Shown one piece after another: positions 34,417 to 43,048 of a stretch of DNA of 64,000 nt (within the stretch, counting starts at the first letter, position 1; the number at the start of each line of letters is the position of its first letter). Position numbers and translations under genes: made by a program. Under the pieces are notes generated by a model, which saw only the letters and a program-made list of their open reading frames with translations, was not told the DNA's origin and ran no database searches. The DNA lies in assembly GCA_964636985.1 (NCBI GenBank), contig CAZWSX010000001.1:620001-684000 (forward strand), in the 5' to 3' direction. This DNA is from CAZWSX01 sp964636985 (lineage in GTDB: Bacteria > Planctomycetota > Planctomycetia > Pirellulales > Pirellulaceae).

Positions 34417-34633
34417 GCGTTGGTTGGTAAGAGAATGCGCGACCCCCGTGCCGCGACCTCTTCAATGTAGTCCGGAACCGATTGGGTGTCAGTGAGGCGC
34501 GCGTATTTCGTGTTGGCTCGCACGAGGCTCGCGGAGGAATCGTTACGGGCGGCACGGACCCACGTCGGCGGTGGAAATGGGCTCCTTCTGTCGTTACATT
34601 GCTCGCTGCCCCAATGTTTATGAGAGTTTGCCC

Positions 34634-35920
34634 ATGTCGTCCGAACTGCGTCGCCGGTTGTTTGCCGAACTCGATTCGCTCGTTTTAATCGATCCCCATT
34701 CGCACATCGATCCGCAAGCGCCGGCGTCGAAGAATCTCGCGGACATCCTGGGCTACCACTACTTCACCGAGCTGGCTCACTCGGCCGGCATGCCCAAGGA
34801 GCGGATCGAGGAACCGGGCATTTCTCCCAAGGAAAAAGTGGGCCGCCTGGCCGAGTACCTGCCGCGGCTGGAAAACACGATCCAATACAGCTGGTTCATT
34901 CACCTGGCGCAGGAATTTTTCGACTTTCGCGACGAACGCGTCACCAGCCAGAACTGGGAGTCGCTGTACGACACGGCGCAAAAGAAGTTGGACCAGCCTG
35001 ACTGGGAAGAGCAAGTCCTCAAGCAAACGCGGTTGGAGGCCGTGTTCTTGACCAATGATTTCGACGATCCGCTGGAGGGATTCGATACGTGTCGCTACAT
35101 CCCGTGCTTGCGGACAGACGATCTTGTTTTTCACTTGGCGAAGCCAAGCGTGCGCGAGCGTTTTGCCAAGTCGACGGGGAAGGAGTTGGGAAGCGTCGCA
35201 GACTTGGATGCGGGCTTGAATGTTCTGTTCGAGCGATTCAAAAAACGCGGTGCCAAAGCCTGCGCTATCTCGCTGCCGCCTGATTTTGTGCCGGAGCCCG
35301 TGTCGACGACGGAACTGGAGACGAGCCTCCGGGAGCTTCTGGCCAAAGGTGAAGACGCTTCGAGTTCAGCCAGGTCGGTTGTCTCGAAGGCTGTTTTTTG
35401 GAAGTTGGCCCAACGATGCGTTGACTTCAAGCTTCCCTTCGACTTAATGATCGGCGTCAACCGCAACGTCTATCCAGCGGGCGTTCATCAAGGGCGCGAT
35501 TTGTTCGACAGCCGCGTCTCGCTGATTCAGTACCGTCAGTTGTTCAACGCCTTTCCAAGCGTGACGTTTCCGATCTCGGTCCTCGCGTCGGTGACCAATC
35601 AAGAGCTAGTGAGTTACGCGTGGATCTTTCCCAATGTCGCTATCAACGGGCATTGGTGGTATTCGAACACGCCTACCTATATCGAAAGCGATCTCGCCGC
35701 GCGGTTGGAAGCGGTCCCCTGGACGAAGCAAATCGGCTACTACAGCGACATGTATAAGCTCGAATTCGGTTTGCCCAAGTTTGCGATGTTCAAGCGGATT
35801 CTCGCCAAGGTTCTGGCCGAACGGTTTGTCGTAGAACGGCAGTGGACCGAAGAGCGGGCGGTGGCGCTAGGAAAAGCCGTAGTGCGAGGAAACGTCGAAA
35901 CGATCTTCGACCACGGTTAA
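34634..35920 (+). CDS. Glucuronate isomerase-like metal-dependent hydrolase family protein
   Basis: 428 residues from the ATG at 34634; an upstream in-frame ATG at 34571 adds an unlikely Cys-rich stretch. The metal-binding start DPHSHIDP (His22, His24) and the late HWWYSNTPTYIESDLAARLEA fit the uronate-isomerase branch of the amidohydrolase superfamily. It is somewhat shorter than classic UxaC (about 470). It may isomerise uronates, but this branch in planctomycetes is not characterised to my knowledge, so the exact reaction is uncertain. Confidence 0.8.
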   Translation: MSSELRRRLFAELDSLVLIDPHSHIDPQAPASKNLADILGYHYFTELAHSAGMPKERIEEPGISPKEKVGRLAEYLPRLENTIQYSWFIHLAQEFFDFRDERVTSQNWESLYDTAQKKLDQPDWEEQVLKQTRLEAVFLTNDFDDPLEGFDTCRYIPCLRTDDLVFHLAKPSVRERFAKSTGKELGSVADLDAGLNVLFERFKKRGAKACAISLPPDFVPEPVSTTELETSLRELLAKGEDASSSARSVVSKAVFWKLAQRCVDFKLPFDLMIGVNRNVYPAGVHQGRDLFDSRVSLIQYRQLFNAFPSVTFPISVLASVTNQELVSYAWIFPNVAINGHWWYSNTPTYIESDLAARLEAVPWTKQIGYYSDMYKLEFGLPKFAMFKRILAKVLAERFVVERQWTEERAVALGKAVVRGNVETIFDHG

Positions 35921-35923
35921 CGC

Positions 35924-35957
35924 CGGGCCCGCAACGACGGGAACCGGCCCCGTTTTT
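35924..35957 (+). terminator. Terminator after the uronate-isomerase-like gene
   Basis: CGGGCC (35924-35929) pairs with GGCCCCG (35946-35952, one bulge), followed by TTTTT. It lies 4 bp past the stop codon. Confidence 0.6.
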
Positions 35958-36128
35958 AACCGAAAGAAGGAGGGTGCCCCCACGATGGTGGGAGGACGCT
36001 GGTAAATCGGCCGATCTTCGCCTTTTTGCGTATTCGCGCAGCTCTGGCGTTATGGATACTTATTTATTCGATTCTAAATCGTACGGGGATATTGCGGCTT
36101 TCATCTTGTAGCGGCAAGTGGGGCATTT

Positions 36129-37361
36129 GTGAGTCGACTATCTCTCTGGCAGAAGTTCTTCGCCATACCGTTTGTGTGTCTTGGGCTCGTGACCGGATTT
36201 TGTCTGGCGCCGAGTGCTGTTGCCCGCGAGTGGGCGAGTGCAAGTGGCAAGTTCAAGATCGAGGCCGAGTTTGTCCGCATCGAGGGGACCAAGGTCATCC
36301 TCAAAAAGCCCAACGGCGAACTGCTGCCTGTTGAATACGAAAAGTTATCCGATAGCGATAAGAAATATGTCGAAGGGTTGACCGGCTCGCCGGTTACTTC
36401 AAGCAAGCCGATTCCGGAAGTCACGCTGAAGGGAATCGATCCTGATGATTCCTCGCTGGTTGTAAGAACGTTTTACGACCTGAGCGATTTCGAAACCGGC
36501 GTGGGGCTTTCGCCGAATGGTCGCTACCTGGTCGCGGGCGGCCGAGACGGCATCGTGACAGCGGACCTGGTGACGGGCAAGCGCGTGTCGAAGTACGCCA
36601 AGCAAGTGACGCTCGGCAGTGTGAAGTGTCTTAGGTTTACACCCGACGGCACCCGAGTGTTGGCAGGCGGATCGAACGGACGCGTGTTCGTCTTCAAGCT
36701 CGAGCGGGATGGGAGCCTGGAAGAAATTGGCCAGATCATTTGCGCCACCGACAAGGATGTGAAGGCGATCGCCATCGCGCCCGACAACGCGACGGTGATG
36801 GTGGCAGTGGATAATTCCCCCTTGTTTCTTTGCCGGCTCGATACGTGCAAAGTCGTCGCCCCGCTAACTCGCGCTGAGCGCTATTCGTTCGATGATGTCG
36901 AGGCGTGCGTCTTTTCCCCCGATGGTAGATCGGGATGGGCTCTCGCGCACAGGACGGTTTACGCGGTGGACCCAATTGCCAAAACAAGTAAATCACGCGA
37001 ACACGACGCTTACATCAGCAGTCTTAGTAAGCCGAGTTTTTCGGAGGATGGAACCCATCTGCTGGTGTCGACGTCGGATGGGACCATCTTGGTTGAAATG
37101 AAAACGGGAAAGCCGATCCGGTCGTTTGGCGGCCGTCGTGCCGACGCGGCTTGTTTTTTGGCTAACGGAACGAAGGTCGCCGTGGCAGTCGACGGACGAG
37201 TCGAGATTTACAAAACATCTGGCAAGCAAATCGCCACCAGCGGCGACGAAAACATTGCTGGCTCGATGTGCAGCATGATCGCATCCAGCGACGGACGGTA
37301 CTTCGCCGTGCATGGGACGAGCTTGCCCTTGCGCGTGCTTCGAGTTCCTGATACGGAATGA
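36129..37361 (+). CDS. Exported SHD1 domain and WD40-like beta-propeller protein
   Basis: 410 residues. It starts with a GTG at 36129, giving a signal peptide (FFAIPFVCLGLVTGFCLAPSAVA, cleavage near 32 after AVA). Residues 34-84 match the Sla1-homology SHD1 domain often seen in planctomycetes (starting W-A-S-A-S-G-K-F and ending LSDSDKKYVEGL). The rest has repeated propeller blades (GRYLVAGGRDGIVTADLVTG; VLAGGSNGRVFVFKL). It is likely a periplasmic or surface protein in protein-protein binding. It stands 69 bp before the trypsin-like gene on the same strand. Confidence 0.82.
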   Translation: MSRLSLWQKFFAIPFVCLGLVTGFCLAPSAVAREWASASGKFKIEAEFVRIEGTKVILKKPNGELLPVEYEKLSDSDKKYVEGLTGSPVTSSKPIPEVTLKGIDPDDSSLVVRTFYDLSDFETGVGLSPNGRYLVAGGRDGIVTADLVTGKRVSKYAKQVTLGSVKCLRFTPDGTRVLAGGSNGRVFVFKLERDGSLEEIGQIICATDKDVKAIAIAPDNATVMVAVDNSPLFLCRLDTCKVVAPLTRAERYSFDDVEACVFSPDGRSGWALAHRTVYAVDPIAKTSKSREHDAYISSLSKPSFSEDGTHLLVSTSDGTILVEMKTGKPIRSFGGRRADAACFLANGTKVAVAVDGRVEIYKTSGKQIATSGDENIAGSMCSMIASSDGRYFAVHGTSLPLRVLRVPDTE

Positions 37362-37430
37362 GCTGGCGAACCTGGTCGGTGAATAAGGCAGAGACGAACC
37401 GCGGACCGGACGAATCGAAAAAGTGACATC

Positions 37431-40406
37431 ATGACAGCGCATGGTTTTCATCCGCCCGGCGTTCAATTCAGTTGCCCGCATTGCCGTACCGTATCGGCCT
37501 CGGGCACCGCTATCGCCTATGGGACGGTGGTCTCGTGTCCCACATGCCGCAATCAATTCGCCATTACGGCACGTAGTTCGCCTGCGCAGCAGATGCCCGC
37601 GCCACATCCCTACGTACCGGCGCCGCAGATGCCTTCTCCCCAGATACCCAGTCCCCAGTATGGCGGGCCGTCTCCTTACGGCGCGCAGCACGTACCGCAA
37701 CCGGGTTACGGCAACCTCCCTACGTACCCGAGTCAGCCCGCCGGCTATGCGAATCCTCCCGGCGGCATGCTGCCGTTTCCTTCAAATCCACGGCTCGCCC
37801 CGGCACCGGTTCCGCACGGCTTTGGCTCTCCAGCCACCTCGCCCGCGGGAATGAACTCAGCTGGAATGGGGCTTGGTGGCATTGGAGCCGCCCCTCACAA
37901 GCCGCCGACGCCTACTAGCGCAGCGCTTCCGAACAGTGGCGACAACCAAAGCACGATGTTGATCCTAGGCGCGGTGGGCGTTGGTGCGATGGTTGTGATT
38001 GGGTTGGTGGTAGTCATCTTCACTTCGTCGCGAGGTGGGAACACCCCACTACCCGTTGCGCAAGGCAATACGCCCGTCGCCACGTCGTCGAACCAATCCG
38101 AGGTGCCTGTGTCCCCGGCGCCGGCCCCTCCTCCACCCCCAGTCATTACACCTGCCCCTGCAACCAGCTCAAGCGGATCGGGCAGCGGCAAGTATTCGTT
38201 TGGCGACAGCGATGCGAGTACCGAGGCCTCAGGCGAAGTCCTGGCGTACAAACTCAACGGCTCGCCCGTGAACTATCGGCAGAAGCTGACGCTGGCCATG
38301 GGGGGACAATCGCTCGAGATTTCCGGCACCAACACCCTCACGCCGATGGCTCCCAAACAAAAGAAGGCGGAGTTGGTAGAGGGGACTGGGACTGCATTTG
38401 TCGTCTCGCCTGATGGCTACATGTTGACCTGCGCGCACTGCGTGGATGGTGCGGTGGAGATCGAAGTAAAGCTCGATCAAAAGATGCATCGTTGCCGGGT
38501 GATCGCGTCCGACAAGCGGCTCGACAGCGCGCTCGTCAAAATCGAAGCGACGGGTCTGCCATACATTTCGCTGGCGGAATCGTCGAAGGTGGAACTCGCG
38601 GAAGAGATTCGCGTGATCGGTTACCCATTCGCGTCCAAGATCGGCGACAACCTGAAGGTGACCGCAGGCGCCGTTTCCGGTTTTACCGAAATGCGCGGGC
38701 AAAAGTTGATTCAAACCGACGCCGCAATCAACCCGGGCAATAGCGGCGGGCCGGTTGTCGACGAACGAGGCAATGTGATTGGCATCGCCTCGTCGAAGAT
38801 TGTGGCCGACGACGTCTCCAACATTGCCTTTTGCGTTCCGTCGGACTTTGTCCGCAAGTGGGCAGCGCAGCACAATTTCTCGCCGCACGTCGCCACCAGC
38901 GGGCCAGCACTCAAGGGCCCCGAGATCGTCCGCAAAGTTGGACCGGCGGTTGGATTGATCAAAGTGAAGGTCGATCCCGTCGCGAGCCTGGGGACTCGCT
39001 TCGGGCTCCAGAGCAACGCGCAAGTATCGCTCTCTGTGCCGGGCGTATCGAGCTCCGCCATCACTAAGAGTGAATCCACGTACGGAGAGTGCAACGTTGC
39101 GGGTGAGATGGTTTCGGATGAAAAGAGAAAGAGCGATATCCCAAGTCCTCCGCTCATGAGCGACTTCGGCATGCTGCCGATCGAGCCACTGTCTCCCCAT
39201 GGTGCTAAGAAGTGGACGCAGGAGCGCGATCTAGCAATCAAGGTTGTGAGCAAGCCGTCGAGTTCCGGTTCGCCTTTCAATCGCTACGGGCGGACGGGCC
39301 GGCTGCGTGGTATTCCGGCTCCCGAAGCTGAACCCGAGATGAAGATCTTCGTCGGACGCGAGGTGATCAACTACGAGATCCAGAGCGACGACGGAACGGG
39401 CGTGCGGATCGCGAAGCAGGGCAAAGCTCGTTTAGTGTCGCTCTCGTCCGAGAACGAGTACATCGAATACACGGGATCGGGAACGTGGGTCTTCGATAAG
39501 AAAAAAGGGATGACCCGATCGATCGATTTCCGCGGGACGATCACCCAGCAAGAGGCGTCGGGCCGCAGTGATGTCAACATGGCCGTGCAGGCCGAAGACA
39601 TGTCGAGCGCCAGTTCGTTTGCTTCCAGCGGCCTCTCGAGCCGGCCCGCGGGCACGCCGAATTCAGCTCCACCTACTTCTGCCGCTCCTTCCAATCCGTC
39701 GGCCCCGAGCCCGATCTCGCCGTCTCCTTCGACGCCGGCACCCTTTGCTAGTACTCCTGCGGCACCAACGATTCCGGGACAGATACCGATTGCCAGCTCC
39801 AAGCCTAGCGCCGCGCTGAAGTATTCCATTGGCAGCGCCGCGGACAACATCAAGCGCATTCTCGATGCGATTCGCGAAACGGCGGATACATCGGAGCGTA
39901 ACGCCTTGCTGCAAAGAATCGCCGTCAGCGAGATTGTCGATTCCATGCGCAACGATGTCGTGTCCGTCGTTGGTCAGTACGCACGCGCCACCGAGCCCGA
40001 TATCAAGGCGCATGCGTGGAAAGCGCTTGCGCGCTGGGATAGCGGATCGATGATCGAAGCCGCCACAGGGCTGCTGGCCGAGACGCAGCCCACGGTTCGG
40101 CGTGCAGGCTTGGTCTATCTGGGCGCACAGTCCGATGCGAAGGCGGCGACGGCGCTCGCGAAGCATCTGGAACGCTCGGATGATCGCAGCCAGACCGAAT
40201 TCGCGCTCAAAGCATTTGGCCAACCGGCGGAGAGCGCCGTGATTGCGGGTCCTTTGACGCACACCGACCGCGACGTGCGCGCGGCCGCTTGTCGCGTGCT
40301 GGGAGCGATTGGCGGGGACGCCTCGCGTGGGCCTTTGACGGACCTAGTGAACAAGTCCGACGCTGCTTCGGACGAGGCCAAAGCAGCCTTGGCGAAGCTC
40401 AAGTAA
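37431..40406 (+). CDS. Zinc-ribbon / transmembrane / trypsin-like protease / HEAT-repeat fusion protein
   Basis: 991 residues with an unusual order. A cytoplasmic zinc ribbon comes first (CPHC and CPTC, residues 15-45), then a Pro/Gln-rich linker and one membrane helix (about 174-198). A Pro-rich stretch follows, then a DegP-like serine protease with triad His336 (TCAHCV), Asp365 (LDSALVKI) and Ser438 (NPGNSGGPVV). After a region of unknown fold (500-700) and a low-complexity Ser/Pro/Ala stretch come HEAT-like repeats to the end (from about 800). No PDZ domain is recognised. It is probably a membrane-anchored protease with its active site outside the cytoplasm. Confidence 0.85.
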   Translation: MTAHGFHPPGVQFSCPHCRTVSASGTAIAYGTVVSCPTCRNQFAITARSSPAQQMPAPHPYVPAPQMPSPQIPSPQYGGPSPYGAQHVPQPGYGNLPTYPSQPAGYANPPGGMLPFPSNPRLAPAPVPHGFGSPATSPAGMNSAGMGLGGIGAAPHKPPTPTSAALPNSGDNQSTMLILGAVGVGAMVVIGLVVVIFTSSRGGNTPLPVAQGNTPVATSSNQSEVPVSPAPAPPPPPVITPAPATSSSGSGSGKYSFGDSDASTEASGEVLAYKLNGSPVNYRQKLTLAMGGQSLEISGTNTLTPMAPKQKKAELVEGTGTAFVVSPDGYMLTCAHCVDGAVEIEVKLDQKMHRCRVIASDKRLDSALVKIEATGLPYISLAESSKVELAEEIRVIGYPFASKIGDNLKVTAGAVSGFTEMRGQKLIQTDAAINPGNSGGPVVDERGNVIGIASSKIVADDVSNIAFCVPSDFVRKWAAQHNFSPHVATSGPALKGPEIVRKVGPAVGLIKVKVDPVASLGTRFGLQSNAQVSLSVPGVSSSAITKSESTYGECNVAGEMVSDEKRKSDIPSPPLMSDFGMLPIEPLSPHGAKKWTQERDLAIKVVSKPSSSGSPFNRYGRTGRLRGIPAPEAEPEMKIFVGREVINYEIQSDDGTGVRIAKQGKARLVSLSSENEYIEYTGSGTWVFDKKKGMTRSIDFRGTITQQEASGRSDVNMAVQAEDMSSASSFASSGLSSRPAGTPNSAPPTSAAPSNPSAPSPISPSPSTPAPFASTPAAPTIPGQIPIASSKPSAALKYSIGSAADNIKRILDAIRETADTSERNALLQRIAVSEIVDSMRNDVVSVVGQYARATEPDIKAHAWKALARWDSGSMIEAATGLLAETQPTVRRAGLVYLGAQSDAKAATALAKHLERSDDRSQTEFALKAFGQPAESAVIAGPLTHTDRDVRAAACRVLGAIGGDASRGPLTDLVNKSDAASDEAKAALAKLK

Positions 40407-41358
40407 CGGGGCCACCCCTCTGACGTCACTTCGGCCCCCCATTTGGGTGGTTCGCGGCCTCCTTCCGACTTTTCTGGAAATTCTTTTCGCGACCGCGAAC
40501 CTTTTGGTCGAAACGGTCTCTAAGACACGTCGGGCGAGCATGGTTTGCTCGTCTGGGGAAAGGTGTTGGCCAATTTCGCTGGAATTTTCCGCGTGGTTGG
40601 GATATCTTTCCTACGACTTGCCAGGAGTCTGATGGGTTGACTGCCCCGACTGCCTGAAAAGTCGTGTGAGTCGTTTTTTGTTCTCTCTCGGTCTGTGCCC
40701 ATTCGCACAGGGGAGGAATGCCATGTCGTCGTTCAACACCCGCTCGATCGTCAACTTCGTCGCCGTCAACGGTGATTCGAATGTGGATGTCGTCGTGGTT
40801 GCGCGCGAACTGCATTCCGCATCCCTTGCGAAGCGGAAGCCCTGCCACAAAGCAGCCAGCAAATGCGCCAGAAGTATTGCGCGAATTTGTATGGCCACAG
40901 CACATGGCATGGGAGCGGCAGGTCGCGCATATGAGGGCGGGCTATCAATGCCCGTCACGCGCGGCCAATGGCCAGCCACGCAAACCTTGCGTCGGCTGGA
41001 ACGCATAGGGTAGCCGTTTTTTCGCGCGACAAAGCGCGAAGCAAACGAAAACCAGATGCTCCAAGCCGCCACGAGGCTACCGTCTCCAGTGTGAGGAGGC
41101 CCGCGGTTGCCTTGTCCGACTTCCGAAGTTCCTAACCCCGGCACATTTTTCCCAGACCATAAAGCTTTGAGAACGCTCCTTCGCCCTCAGGCGGGTTAAC
41201 GAACCAAGCCCTTTGTCCAGCGTGACACTGGCGGCCAACGTTCACGGCGACTCGAAGCTCCCAAAAGGCATAAAGCCCTCGCACAAACCCCATGCGGGAG
41301 GCGACCTCTCCGATGAACCGTGAGACGTCGCCTGGCGAGCATAAAGAGAGAACACGCC
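40407..41358. other. Long intergenic region, 952 bp, upstream of the sigma factor
   Basis: It holds one short frame with a strong ribosome site (40723, listed separately) and a 7-bp hairpin TTCGCGC/GCGCGAA at 41021-41040. Otherwise no recognised gene. Such a length before an ECF sigma gene could include regulatory RNA or promoter sequence. Confidence 0.4.
40723..41013 (+). CDS. Possible small protein, perhaps frameshifted
   Basis: A 96-codon frame beginning right after GGGGAGGA. The first 45 residues (MSSFNTRSIVNFVAVNGDSN and on) look protein-like, but the second half becomes Arg/Ala-rich and unconvincing. In the overlapping frame the second half reads more naturally (VLREFVWPQHMAWERQ; NGQPRKPCVGWNA). 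One base gained or lost near 40860 would join the two good halves into a protein of about 95 residues. It may be a broken gene or a sequencing error. No family recognised. Confidence 0.35.
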   Translation: MSSFNTRSIVNFVAVNGDSNVDVVVVARELHSASLAKRKPCHKAASKCARSIARICMATAHGMGAAGRAYEGGLSMPVTRGQWPATQTLRRLERIG

Positions 41359-41931
41359 ATGACGTTCCAAACGTGTGAAAACGAAAACTTGCAAGTGACT
41401 CAGTTGGTGACGGCGGCGCAAGGCGGCGACCGTTCGGCCTTTGGCGAATTGTTCGCCCGGTTCGAACGTCATGTATTTGCGATCGCGCTGCGCCGGCTCG
41501 GCGACTACAGCGAAGCGGAAGAGTTGACGCAGGACGTCTTCATCCAAGCCTTGACGAAGATCGCGCAATTGCGCGTCCCCGAGGCTTTCGCCGGTTGGTT
41601 GCGGTCGATCACGAACCGGATGGCCATCAACAAGATGGTTCGTCGCGGTCCGGAGTCGGCTGCCGACCCGGAGATCCTGGATGGCACGTTTGTCGAGGCG
41701 TCGACGCCTGCCGATTTGGCGATGGAAGCGGAAGATGCTCGTGAAGTTCGCCGGGGCCTGTCGGACCTCCGCGACATGGACCGGGAGACGTTGGAAGCGT
41801 TTTACGTGGAAGGCCGTTCGCTCGTCGAAATGGCCGACCAATTCGACGCTCCCATCGGCACGATCAAGCGTCGTCTGCACGTGGCTCGGAAGCGGTTGGC
41901 AAAGAAGGTGGAACGGTTGGCGAATGCCTAA
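41359..41931 (+). CDS. RNA polymerase sigma factor, ECF-type sigma-70 family
   Basis: 190 residues from the ATG at 41359 (an upstream ATG at 41320 adds a basic stretch and is less likely). Region 2 is visible (FGELFARFERHVFAIALRRL; EAEELTQDVFIQAL), as is region 4 with its helix-turn-helix (LVEMADQFDAPIGTIKRRLH). It directs RNA polymerase to a specific promoter set. No anti-sigma factor gene is adjacent, so its control is not evident. A hairpin follows at 42101. Confidence 0.92.
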   Translation: MTFQTCENENLQVTQLVTAAQGGDRSAFGELFARFERHVFAIALRRLGDYSEAEELTQDVFIQALTKIAQLRVPEAFAGWLRSITNRMAINKMVRRGPESAADPEILDGTFVEASTPADLAMEAEDAREVRRGLSDLRDMDRETLEAFYVEGRSLVEMADQFDAPIGTIKRRLHVARKRLAKKVERLANA

Positions 41932-42100
41932 TAGGCGTGTGTAAAGCGAAGCGCGAACGTCTTCCTGCGGCGTACCCTGCGAAAGCAGGCAACCCAAAGG
42001 GACCTCGAACGCGAAAGTCGATACATAAGTCTGTAAGAAGTCGTAAATCGTTACGTTCTCTTTGTACGAGTCGGTCGCACGGACAGCGAAACAGGAAAGC

Positions 42101-42139
42101 GCCGCTGGACACTTAGTGACTAGCCACTAGTCCAGCGGC
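42101..42139 (+). terminator. Terminator-like hairpin after the ECF sigma gene
   Basis: GCCGCTGGAC (42101-42110) pairs perfectly with GTCCAGCGGC (42130-42139), with an inner TAGTG/CACTA stem. The following sequence is only moderately T-rich, so it may be a terminator or an RNA-stability element. Confidence 0.6.
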
Positions 42140-42262
42140 TTGATCCTTTGAACGTTGGTAGTGAGTGGCTTGTAGGTTTTTATTCGGCACAGCTGGCGGC
42201 CCCGCGGTCGATGCAAGGCGCATTCGTCCCGCGGGGCCGCGGCGTTTCTTGGTGCGAAGATT

Positions 42263-42335
42263 TTTCACTACGGAGATACGGAGGCGACGGAGAAGAAAAA
42301 AAGTAGGACGGACAATCCTGTCCGTCGGCGGTGGA
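42263..42335 (+). repeat. A module joined to a B left arm
   Basis: TTCACTACGGAGATACGGAG (A) is followed by AAAGTAGG and the B palindrome GACGGACA/TGTCCGTC, then GGCGGTGG. The same A-then-B order is seen at 25246 and 26114. It is next to the toxin gene's 3' end. Confidence 0.75.
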
Positions 42336-42386
42336 GCTCTTTTTTGGGAGCGTGAGAGAGGCGAAGGACATCTGAGTCCGTCTGAA

Positions 42387-42752
42387 TCACGGATCGCTGT
42401 CCGACCTCTTCTGTTCAGAATCGGAAAGGGCGTCTTCGACTTCCTTTCGGGTCAAGTATCTTCGCTGGCCGCGCCGCATCGACAGAACGTGCACGACTTC
42501 ATTCTCAATTACGAATAGCACGCGAATGACGTGGGGCTTGCGTCCAAAAAGAAATTCGCGCACATCCAATTGGACGCGTCTGCTTTCAAATGACTTTGGG
42601 CACCGTTGCGGAGAGAATTCGAGCGTTTTAACAGCCTTTCCCAGTCGTGCATACCATCGTTCGACGGTGCGTGGAGCAAATTCGGCCGCCCAGCCGTAGA
42701 TCTCTTGAAGCTCGACCGCGGCAGCGCGATGAATCCGTATTTCATGCTTCAT
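42387..42752 (-). CDS. RelE/ParE family toxin
   Basis: 121 residues from the ATG at 42752, which overlaps the antitoxin stop as ATGA. The fold signature is present: an N-terminal helix pair (HRAAAVELQEIYGWAAEF; WYARLGKAVKTLE), the basic strand DVREFLFGRKPHVIRVLFVI, and the closing VHVLSMRRGQRRYL. ParE-type members poison gyrase and RelE-type members cut mRNA; the sequence does not settle which. The C-terminal tail after about residue 95 is longer and more acidic than usual. Confidence 0.85.
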   Translation of the reverse strand: MKHEIRIHRAAAVELQEIYGWAAEFAPRTVERWYARLGKAVKTLEFSPQRCPKSFESRRVQLDVREFLFGRKPHVIRVLFVIENEVVHVLSMRRGQRRYLTRKEVEDALSDSEQKRSDSDP

Positions 42753-42991
42753 TTCTGCTGCTTCCGCTGGTACTCCTGCCGAGCCCAATGGAAAGCTTCA
42801 TCCACGGTCATGCCCTCGTCGCCGTCTTTCCATTCCTCGATCGCTTTTTCAATCGCGGCGGAATCCGCTTGGAGGTCACCAATGAGAAATTGCATGGCGT
42901 CGCGCAGGACCTCGTCGGGCGTCGCATAGCGACCGCTTGCGATCTGCACGTCGATCATTTGCTGAATGTCCGCCGGTATCTGGTACGACAT
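42749..42991 (-). CDS. ParD-like antitoxin
   Basis: 80 residues. The N-terminal part (IQQMIDVQIASGRYATPDEV) is the ribbon-helix-helix-type dimerisation and DNA-binding region of ParD/CopG antitoxins. The acidic C-terminus (WKDGDEGMTVDEAF) would wrap the toxin. It precedes and overlaps the toxin gene by four bases, the classic order for autoregulated toxin-antitoxin pairs. Confidence 0.85.
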   Translation of the reverse strand: MSYQIPADIQQMIDVQIASGRYATPDEVLRDAMQFLIGDLQADSAAIEKAIEEWKDGDEGMTVDEAFHWARQEYQRKQQK

Positions 42992-43048
42992 AAAACCTCC
43001 ACCGTTTGGGAATCATTCTATAGTACGCAAAATCGTCGAAGGTTCGAG

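Larger units (their letters stand above)
41932..42386. other. Intergenic region, 455 bp, with hairpin and A+B repeat
   Basis: Between the sigma factor and the toxin gene lie a terminator-like hairpin (42101-42139) and an A module joined to a B left arm (42263-42335). No coding frame is supported. Confidence 0.45.

Noticed and set aside
34634..35920. Assignment as true glucuronate isomerase UxaC
   Set aside because: Only the N-terminal His pair and one C-terminal segment fit, and the protein is shorter than UxaC; a family-level name is safer.
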